Below, one piece after another: positions 58,179 to 64,000 of a stretch of DNA of 64,000 bases. Source of the DNA: BS150m-G50 sp964517435 (GTDB lineage: Bacteria > CAIWAD01 > BS150m-G50); contig CAZFEC010000009.1 in NCBI GenBank assembly GCA_964517435.1, forward strand, positions 15,124 to 79,123. Direction: 5' to 3'. The stretch's first letter is position 1. Each line of letters opens with the position of its first letter. Position numbers and translations under genes: made by a program. Below the pieces are notes generated by a model that was given only the letters and a program-made list of their open reading frames with translations, had not been told where the DNA came from and ran no database searches.

Positions 58179-58991
58179 CTACTGATACACCCTCACCCAG
58201 TCGATCAGCATCGTCTGAGGGAAGACGGTGGTGTCGTCGGGTGAACCGGGCCAGTTGCCGCCGACGGCGAGATTGAGGATGATGTAGAAGGGATGATCGA
58301 ACACCCAGCTGCCGCTGAGATCGCCCGGATCAACGGAAAAGATATGCACACCGTCAACATACCAGTCGATGAAATCGACACCCCATGACGCCGAGAAAAC
58401 GTGGAAACCGCTGTCGAAAGTACCCTCTGCCAGTATGTAATGGTCGGTGACGCAACCACCGCCTGAATAGCCGGGACCGTGAACGGATGTATAGATAGTG
58501 TTCGGCGCGTGACCGATGTACTCCATGATGTCAATCTCGCCGCAGGCTGGCCAGCTTACGGTCTCGATGTTAGCGCCCAGCAGCCAGAACGCAGGCCAGA
58601 TCCCCCGCCCCACCGGCAGGCGGATGCGCGCTTCAAACAGCCCATAGGTCGGTTCGAACAAGTCGCGGGTGACGATGCGGGCGGAGGTATAATCGCATCC
58701 CTGATAGGATTCCTCCCGCGCCGTGATGGCGAGATGCCCCTCACCGTCCAAAGAGACATTCTCAGGATGATCGGTGTCCCACTCCAGCTGGTTGTTGCCC
58801 CAGTTGGTCCCGATATCAAAATCCCAGCGGGTGGCATCGGGCAGCTGCCCCGCCGGACCTTCAAACTCATCCTCCCAGATCAGGTTGGAGTAGTCGATGA
58901 TGATCGGCTCCTCATCGCTACAGGCGGCGAAGAGGGTCGCCATCACTGTTACTAACAGCAGGAAGCGGGGAGCAACTGGATACGATTTCAC
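58179..58991 (-). CDS. GH16 beta-glucanase lipoprotein (laminarinase-like), copy 1
   Basis: 270 residues with a lipoprotein signal (Leu-Phe-Ala-Ala-Cys, Cys24), so surface or periplasm anchored. The GH16 core begins Trp-Glu-Asp-Glu-Phe and has the catalytic Glu-x-Asp-x-x-Glu as Gly-Glu-Ile-Asp-Ile-Met-Glu (about 150), with Trp-Pro-Ala-Phe-Trp-Leu-Leu-Gly before and the final Asp-Trp-Val-Arg-Val-Tyr. The Met in the Glu-Ile-Asp-Ile-Met-Glu beta-bulge is typical of laminarinases (endo-1,3-beta-glucanases). It is the last gene of the operon, 14 bases after the transporter, and is a close paralogue of the enzyme at 60560-61381. Confidence 0.93.
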   Translation of the reverse strand: MKSYPVAPRFLLLVTVMATLFAACSDEEPIIIDYSNLIWEDEFEGPAGQLPDATRWDFDIGTNWGNNQLEWDTDHPENVSLDGEGHLAITAREESYQGCDYTSARIVTRDLFEPTYGLFEARIRLPVGRGIWPAFWLLGANIETVSWPACGEIDIMEYIGHAPNTIYTSVHGPGYSGGGCVTDHYILAEGTFDSGFHVFSASWGVDFIDWYVDGVHIFSVDPGDLSGSWVFDHPFYIILNLAVGGNWPGSPDDTTVFPQTMLIDWVRVYQ

Positions 58992-59005
58992 GAACAGTTC
59001 CTCAT

Positions 59006-60478
59006 TTAGGCTGTTACTTCTCCTCCGGTTCCCCGGCGCTGCTCCAACTCCGTGCGCACTTCATGCGCTTTCTCTTCAGTGATAGGGTAGGCTATAATCG
59101 CCCAGATGGCAATCGCCGAGGCGATGATCGGGATTCCCATGTCGAAAATCCGCATGAGGAAGATCGCCCTGGCGGTCTGGTTTCCTTCAAGTACCACATC
59201 GAACCCGGTCGCGTTGAGTAGATAGCCGCCGCCGGCCAGTGCCGCCGCCATCCCCAGTTTCACGACCCACCAGAAAATCGAGCCGTACATCCCTTCGCGC
59301 CGTTCATGCGTATTCAGCTCGTCGACATCGACCACATCCGCGACCATCGACGGCATCAGTGTGAAAAGGCCACCCAGCCCGAAGGCGAGGAGGGGAGCCG
59401 GCACCAGGACCAGCCAGGGCAGCTCCGGATTGTAGCAAACCCACTTCAGGGCGTAACCGATTATTGAAAGACCGGTGGAGATGAAGAAGGCCCGGCGCTT
59501 GCCCACTTTCGTACCGAGCCAGGCAACGAAGGCGATCACCGCGAATGTGGAGACGGCGCCCAGCGAACCGGCCCAGCCCACATACTGGGCGCCCAGCTCC
59601 TGGTTCCCGCCGCAGACATAGTAGATGATAACATAGGATGAGAAGGCGGCGATCAGGATAAAGCCGTTGAACACCAGGAAGGTGGCCACACAGAGCATCA
59701 GGAACGGTTTTGAGCGCAGCGTGACGAAGAAGCCCTTGAAGAACTCGACTATATTCTTGACGACACCCGTGACGGCTTTCTCGCCGAGTTCGGAGAGGGC
59801 GATATTCTTCATCCGCTCGCGCAGGAAGATTGCCGGCAGGATACCGAGTCCGATGGTCACAATCGCGATTATGATCGCCAGACCCGCCGCGCCGGCCACC
59901 TGGTCCGGTTCACCGGCGTCGTTGCGAAAAAAAGTACCGCTGTTCATGATCCAGAGGAACCAGGGGGAAACCACATAGGCGAGGTTGCCGATGAAGAACT
60001 GCGTCCCCATCAGGCGGGTACGCTCGTGGTAGTCGGGGGTGAGTTCGAAACCGAGTGCCACCCAGGGAGTGGCGAAAATCGTATAGCCCAGGTAGAAAAG
60101 CAGCGATCCGATCAGGAAGTAGACGAAGTAAAAGGTCTCGCTCTTCCCGGCCGGCAGCTGCCAGAGCAAGGCGAAGAACAGCGCGGCGATGATGGCCCCC
60201 ACAAAAATAAACGGCCGGCGCCGTCCCCAGCGGGTGCGGGCGTTATCAGAGATGTAGCCCATCATGGGATCGGTGAAAGCATCGGTCAAACGTGGGATGG
60301 CGCCCAACAGGCCTACCAGTGCGGGATTCATGCCCAGACCCAGGTTGAGCACAATCATCATGCCACCGCTGGCCGCGGCGAGCGTGTTGTTGACGAAGGC
60401 ACCCATCCCGTAGGCGATGCGCTGCGGGAAGGAGACGCGATCTTCCGGGGCGGTGGCATAGTGTTTGGCCTGACTCAT
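59006..60478 (-). CDS. GPH-family sugar:cation symporter (MelB-like, MFS)
   Basis: 490 residues with about 12 hydrophobic segments. GPH signatures: Tyr-Gly-Met-Gly-Ala-Phe-Val-Asn-Asn near 24, Asp-Ala-Phe-Thr-Asp-Pro-Met-Met-Gly-Tyr-Ile-Ser-Asp (cation site, about 66-78), Arg-Trp-Gly-Arg-Arg-Arg-Pro-Phe and a central Pro-Ser-Met-Val-Ala-Asp-Val-Val-Asp. Expected to import oligosaccharides or glucose released by the flanking GH16 enzymes. A cytoplasmic tail rich in Glu and Arg ends the protein. Confidence 0.9.
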   Translation of the reverse strand: MSQAKHYATAPEDRVSFPQRIAYGMGAFVNNTLAAASGGMMIVLNLGLGMNPALVGLLGAIPRLTDAFTDPMMGYISDNARTRWGRRRPFIFVGAIIAALFFALLWQLPAGKSETFYFVYFLIGSLLFYLGYTIFATPWVALGFELTPDYHERTRLMGTQFFIGNLAYVVSPWFLWIMNSGTFFRNDAGEPDQVAGAAGLAIIIAIVTIGLGILPAIFLRERMKNIALSELGEKAVTGVVKNIVEFFKGFFVTLRSKPFLMLCVATFLVFNGFILIAAFSSYVIIYYVCGGNQELGAQYVGWAGSLGAVSTFAVIAFVAWLGTKVGKRRAFFISTGLSIIGYALKWVCYNPELPWLVLVPAPLLAFGLGGLFTLMPSMVADVVDVDELNTHERREGMYGSIFWWVVKLGMAAALAGGGYLLNATGFDVVLEGNQTARAIFLMRIFDMGIPIIASAIAIWAIIAYPITEEKAHEVRTELEQRRGTGGEVTA

Positions 60479-60559
60479 CTGTTCTCCAATCCAGGTTATG
60501 GCTGCGACGTCAGAGCCGGAGCCTGATTTCTGTCAGTGGAAACAAAGGGGAAGACGCCG

Positions 60560-61381
60560 TCAGGGCGTTTCTTCATATACACGAACCCAATCTATCACCA
60601 CGGATTGTGGAAAAACGGTATCCGGGCCGGGAGGTCCGGGCCAGTTTCCACCAACGGCGAGATTGAGAATGATGTAAAACGGATGGTCGAATACCCAGTT
60701 ACCAGGTAGATCGCCGGGAGCAACACTGAGAACATGGATGCCGTCTACAAACCAGCTGATGGCATCGGGGCGCCACTCCACGGCATAGATGTGGAAGTCG
60801 GCAACCGTACCTCCCTCCGGTAACTCGTATGACTGCCCCACACCACCGCCTCCTGAATAGCCTGGACCGTGCACGTACGTGTAGACTGTTTGCGACTGAT
60901 GACCGAGGTTTTCCATGATGTCGATCTCGCCGCAGTCGGGCCAGCCGATCTCGTAGACATCGGCGCCAAGCAGCCAGAAGGCCGGCCAGAAGCCCTGTCC
61001 CAGCGGCAGCTGCAACCTGGCTTCAAACCGCCCGTAAGTCGGCTCAAAAAGGTCGCGGGTGACGATACGGGCCGAGGTGTAATCGCAGCCCTCGTACTGT
61101 TCCTCCCGGGCGGTGATCAGGAGATGACCTTCCCCGTCCAGCGAGACATTCTCCGGGCGATCGGTATCGTATTCCAGCTGGTTGTTTCCCCAGTTGGTGC
61201 CGATGTCGTAATCCCAGCGGGTGGGATCCGGTAATTGACCCGCCGGTCCGTCGAATTCATCGTACCAGACGATACTCCAGCTGCAATCCACAGCGACAGC
61301 GATACTGTGGCAGGCGCCCAAGAGGGCTGTGATCATTATCAATGGCGCAAATATGGGTGAGCAGGTTCTACTCCAGTTCAC
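60560..61381 (-). CDS. GH16 beta-glucanase lipoprotein (laminarinase-like), copy 2
   Basis: 273 residues with a probable lipoprotein signal (Leu-Leu-Gly-Ala-Cys, Cys24). The same GH16 layout as its neighbour: Asp-Glu-Phe-Asp-Gly-Pro-Ala-Gly-Gln-Leu, Ile-Gly-Thr-Asn-Trp-Gly-Asn-Asn-Gln-Leu-Glu, catalytic Gly-Glu-Ile-Asp-Ile-Met-Glu (about 150), and Phe-Tyr-Ile-Ile-Leu-Asn-Leu-Ala-Val-Gly-Gly-Asn-Trp-Pro-Gly. Most of the core is near identical to copy 1; differences cluster in the loops around residues 125 and 180-200. Tandem duplication with slight specialisation is the likely history. It lies 19 bases after the ROK gene. Confidence 0.93.
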   Translation of the reverse strand: MNWSRTCSPIFAPLIMITALLGACHSIAVAVDCSWSIVWYDEFDGPAGQLPDPTRWDYDIGTNWGNNQLEYDTDRPENVSLDGEGHLLITAREEQYEGCDYTSARIVTRDLFEPTYGRFEARLQLPLGQGFWPAFWLLGADVYEIGWPDCGEIDIMENLGHQSQTVYTYVHGPGYSGGGGVGQSYELPEGGTVADFHIYAVEWRPDAISWFVDGIHVLSVAPGDLPGNWVFDHPFYIILNLAVGGNWPGPPGPDTVFPQSVVIDWVRVYEETP

Positions 61382-61400
61382 GGGATATGATCCTTTAGAT

Positions 61401-62708
61401 TTATTTCGATGGCCGCATGCGGGAGTTGCCCCGGTTGGTCGCGACGCCGGTTGATCTCTTCTGCTGCGCCTGCTTATAGATGTAGGGCGTGTCGAAGACT
61501 TCCTCGAGCGCGAGCGTAGCGGCGCCGATGGCCACCGCCTGTTGACCCAGCTCGGTCAGGCTGATCCGGCACTTGTCGACCGATCGTACCAGCGTGCAGT
61601 GCTTGACTTTCGCCTGGATCGGTTTCAGGATGAGATCACCCAGACGCGCCATACTGCCGCCCAGAATCACGATGTCGGGATTCATCAGATTGGTCCAGCC
61701 GGTGATCGCGATGCTCAGGTACTCAGCCGTCTCCTGAAACAGCTGTAACGCCAGGGCGTCACCCGCCAGCGCCGCATTCTCGATATCGGTAAGCGTCGGC
61801 TTTTCACCCTGGAGGGAGCTCGAGGGATTCTCCGGCAGCAGCACTTCCACGCGGGTCTGGAGTCCTTCCGCGCCAATCAGCGTCACCAGGCAACCTTTAA
61901 GACCGCAGACACAGGGTTCTCCATCCGGATCGATGGGGAAGTGTCCCATCTCGCCAGCGACGCCGGTGGCGCCGCGATATATTTCCCCTTTCAGGATATA
62001 CCCGGCACCGACGCCATGTGCCAGCTTGAGATAGACGAGATTGTCGACACCGCGACCGGCGCCCAGCTTGTGTTCGGCCAGCGCCCCCAGGTTGGCGTCG
62101 TTGTCGACATAGACCGGGGCTTCGTACCTCTGCTGCAACCGCTCCCACTCACCGCGCCCATGCCAGCCGGGGATTACCACTTCAGAGAGCCATTCGGTGT
62201 GGAGGGGATCAACCGGACTCGGAACCGCAATCCCGATACCGAGTAGACAACGGGGATCCCCTTTCCAGGTCTTCAGGCAGCTGTCGCAGAGTCTGAAAAC
62301 CAGCTTCCAGGTACCTTCCGGATCGGTACGCACGGGATGGTCGTCCTCCTGCCAGACCAGTATCTTACCCTGCAGATCGGTAAGGGCGACGGCAACGTGG
62401 GTGGCGCCGATGTCCACACCGAGTATGACACCGGCCTCGCTCTGGAACTCAAGTACAATGGGTCTGCGGCCACCCCGTGATTCGCCGCTGCCAATTTCCG
62501 CGATAAAGCCGGTGGTCAGCAGATCCTTGATGATCTCAGTGACCGTGGAACGGGATAATCCGAGGCTTTGAGCTATTTCCGCACGGGAGATCCTGTGTTC
62601 CCGCCAGATCAGCCGGAACACCGAATCCGCCAGGGGACGCGCCTGCCAGGGATCGGCGCGCCGCGCCCCGGAATTGAAGGCTTGTCCATTACCGTGCTGC
62701 TCGTTCAT
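61401..62708 (-). CDS. ROK-family transcriptional repressor
   Basis: 435 residues: an N-terminal winged helix-turn-helix (about 28-85, Ile-Ser-Arg-Ala-Glu-Ile-Ala-Gln-Ser-Leu-Gly-Leu-Ser-Arg-Ser-Thr-Val-Thr) and a ROK sugar-binding/kinase fold. The latter has Leu-Gly-Val-Asp-Ile-Gly-Ala-Thr (phosphate 1), Asp-Asn-Asp-Ala-Asn (about 208), Gly-Glu-Met-Gly-His and the zinc motif Cys-Val-Cys-Gly-Leu-Lys-Gly-Cys. NagC/XylR-like ROK proteins repress sugar operons and are released by a sugar or sugar phosphate; glucose or laminari-oligosaccharides fit here. The ROK active-site residues look intact, so kinase activity cannot be excluded. A basic tail follows. Confidence 0.92.
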   Translation of the reverse strand: MNEQHGNGQAFNSGARRADPWQARPLADSVFRLIWREHRISRAEIAQSLGLSRSTVTEIIKDLLTTGFIAEIGSGESRGGRRPIVLEFQSEAGVILGVDIGATHVAVALTDLQGKILVWQEDDHPVRTDPEGTWKLVFRLCDSCLKTWKGDPRCLLGIGIAVPSPVDPLHTEWLSEVVIPGWHGRGEWERLQQRYEAPVYVDNDANLGALAEHKLGAGRGVDNLVYLKLAHGVGAGYILKGEIYRGATGVAGEMGHFPIDPDGEPCVCGLKGCLVTLIGAEGLQTRVEVLLPENPSSSLQGEKPTLTDIENAALAGDALALQLFQETAEYLSIAITGWTNLMNPDIVILGGSMARLGDLILKPIQAKVKHCTLVRSVDKCRISLTELGQQAVAIGAATLALEEVFDTPYIYKQAQQKRSTGVATNRGNSRMRPSK

Positions 62709-62725
62709 AGGTACTCCGCAGGTTA

Positions 62726-64000
62726 TCAGTTGTGGAACAGAACGTTGTCCAGGTAGACGGTATTGGGATCACCGGAATAAACCAACTGAGCCAGGTGCTC
62801 CCGGGTGATCAGATTGGTGAAATCCGCGAGCGGGATATCGAAGGTAACCCAGTTGCCGGTGACCAGAGCCGGAGTCGATTCGGCGTTGAATGTCAGTTCA
62901 TGCTCAACATCATCGCCACCGCCGTCATAGACACCGTTGGCGCCGAAATCCACGAGTTTGACATTAAAGACCGCCGGCAGATCGGTGGGATCGGGGGTCC
63001 AGAAATCGAAGTAGAAGTGCGTCATGCTACTGCCGTCTATAGTCTGCGTGCTGAAATCGATTACGCAGTAGGTCAGGCTCGTGTACAGTTTGATATTGTC
63101 ACCGTCGATTTGAACATCGGCTACATTAGCCATGTCCCAATCGGGCGACCAGGTGTCGACCGGATGATCGTCGTAGACGTCGCTGAACAGTGAGATGACA
63201 TTCGCCGCCGGGAAGGTCGGCGGATCGGCGGGCGTCTCCGGTTCCGATGGCCCCTCCACTTCACCTGCATAGAAATAGATGTTGTCTACATAAACGGTGC
63301 TTAACTCACCGGAGATGATCAGCTGGGCTAGATGCCCCTGCGTGACCAGACCGACGAAGTCAGCGAGCGGTATGTCGAAGCTGATCCAGTTCTCGCTCTG
63401 CAGAGGAGGATCGCTGGCCTCGCTGAAAGTCAACTCATGCTCCACGTCGTCGCCACCGCCGTAGGCTCCATCCGCGCCGAAATCGACCAGCTTGATCTTA
63501 AAGCTGGCGCCGGCGACGGGATCCGGTGTCCAGATATCCATATGGAATATGTTCAGCGCTGAGGCATCCACAGTCTGCGAAGTGAACTCGATGCCGGCGA
63601 ATACCAGGTTCGTGTAGAGTTTGACATCGTCGCCGGCTACCTGGACATCCTCCACCTCGGCGTCGTCCCAGTCCGCCGACCAGGTGTCGACCGGATGATC
63701 ATCATAGGCGTTGCTGAACAGGGAGATGACATCCTCCGCCGGGACCTCGGGTGTCGGAGCCGGGGCGGCCGGACCGGGGCCCGGTTCGCCCACGACTACG
63801 GTCAGAACGCCGGTGGCATCGACATCGCCCAGGGTGGCGGTGATGGCGGCGGTGCCGGCGCCGGCGGCGATGATAGTCCCCATCTCGTCAACGGTCGCGA
63901 CAGCCTCGTCGGAGGAGGTGAAGGTGAAGTAGCCGGGATCGGCCACCACTGTCTGATCGGTACCGTTGACCTCGAACACTACCGTGCACCCTTCCACCGC
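62726..64000 (-). CDS. Ig-like and tandem beta-module surface protein, 5' end outside window
   Basis: The frame is open to the right edge, so the N-terminus is missing; about 424 residues are visible. First comes a Big_2-type Ig-like domain (Phe-Thr-Ser-Ser-Asp-Glu-Ala-Val-Ala-Thr-Val, then Ala-Gly-Thr-Ala-Ala-Ile-Thr-Ala) and a Gly/Pro/Ala linker. Then two modules of about 140 residues follow, each from Val-Ile-Ser-Leu-Phe-Ser to Thr-Val-Tyr-x-Asp-Asn. The modules share Asp-Asp-His-Pro-Val-Asp-Thr-Trp, Lys-Leu-Val-Asp-Phe-Gly-Ala and Asp-Asp-Val-Glu-His-Glu-Leu-Thr-Phe. Similar modules accompany marine GH16 enzymes, so glucan binding is the best guess. The missing N-terminal part could be a further GH16 domain. 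Confidence 0.8.
   Translation of the reverse strand, partial: AVEGCTVVFEVNGTDQTVVADPGYFTFTSSDEAVATVDEMGTIIAAGAGTAAITATLGDVDATGVLTVVVGEPGPGPAAPAPTPEVPAEDVISLFSNAYDDHPVDTWSADWDDAEVEDVQVAGDDVKLYTNLVFAGIEFTSQTVDASALNIFHMDIWTPDPVAGASFKIKLVDFGADGAYGGGDDVEHELTFSEASDPPLQSENWISFDIPLADFVGLVTQGHLAQLIISGELSTVYVDNIYFYAGEVEGPSEPETPADPPTFPAANVISLFSDVYDDHPVDTWSPDWDMANVADVQIDGDNIKLYTSLTYCVIDFSTQTIDGSSMTHFYFDFWTPDPTDLPAVFNVKLVDFGANGVYDGGGDDVEHELTFNAESTPALVTGNWVTFDIPLADFTNLITREHLAQLVYSGDPNTVYLDNVLFHN

Noticed and set aside
58179..58189. TGTATCAG at the end of the first GH16 gene as an octamer copy
   Set aside because: One mismatch at the last base (G for C), so not counted.
1..64000. CRISPR array, transposon, integrase, tRNA or rRNA
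   Set aside because: No regularly spaced direct repeats of CRISPR size, no transposase or integrase frame, and no cloverleaf-like or rRNA-like sequence noticed in the gaps, although I could not run a tRNA scan.

Overview
The window is about 64 kb of G+C-rich, densely packed bacterial DNA with short gaps and many 4-bp ATGA overlaps. The cell is a flagellated diderm: it encodes P- and L-ring proteins, an MsbA-type lipid exporter, a TamB-like protein, several predicted lipoproteins and a LolA-like protein. The order ileS-traR/dksA-lspA-rluD, the TPR lipoprotein beginning Cys-Ala-Tyr-Phe-Asn-Thr-Tyr-Tyr-Asn, and the rsfS/LytR_C pairing suggest an uncultured lineage near the FCB superphylum (KSB1-, Calditrichota- or Latescibacterota-like). 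That placement is inference from style, not a computed phylogeny.

Layout. 1-0.5 kb: 3' truncated lipoprotein. 0.8-7.2 kb: histidine degradation (hutU, hutI) interleaved with a PlsC-type acyltransferase, a DUF72 protein, a diguanylate cyclase and a response regulator. 7.4-13.4 kb: an unknown helical protein, RlpA, PyrD/PyrK and a large TPR lipoprotein. 13.3-22 kb: sirtuin, TamB-like protein, UppS, TPR protein, MtnA, PfkB kinase. 22-31 kb: RsfS, LytR_C protein, RluD-type enzyme, LspA, TraR/DksA, IleS, purine nucleoside phosphorylase, DivIVA, YggT, DUF3108. 31-41.9 kb: surface glycan cluster (six glycosyltransferases plus a GT32-like enzyme, a LicC/LicD-like pair, MsbA) with Sua5 and TatA. 42-47.4 kb, plus strand: TetR regulator with a clear promoter and palindromic operator, then LolA-like protein, beta-barrel protein and MMPL/RND transporter. 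47.4-55 kb: flagellar operon flgF-G-A-H-I-J-N-K-L. 55.3-57.7 kb: ClpC. 58.2-64 kb: beta-glucan (laminarin-like) use locus with two GH16 enzymes, a GPH-type sugar symporter, a ROK regulator and a modular surface protein cut by the window edge.

The most striking signal is not a gene. The non-palindromic octamer GTGATACA (reverse TGTATCAC) occurs 26 times, 13 per strand, where I estimate about one copy by base composition. A pyrimidine precedes it in 24 of 26 copies. It lies inside genes in every possible reading frame, in intergenic gaps, and exactly over the start and stop codons of flgI. This is how a DNA uptake sequence or another genome-wide DNA address tag (HIP1-like, Chi-like or nucleoid-protein site) looks, and I do not recognise this octamer from a described system.
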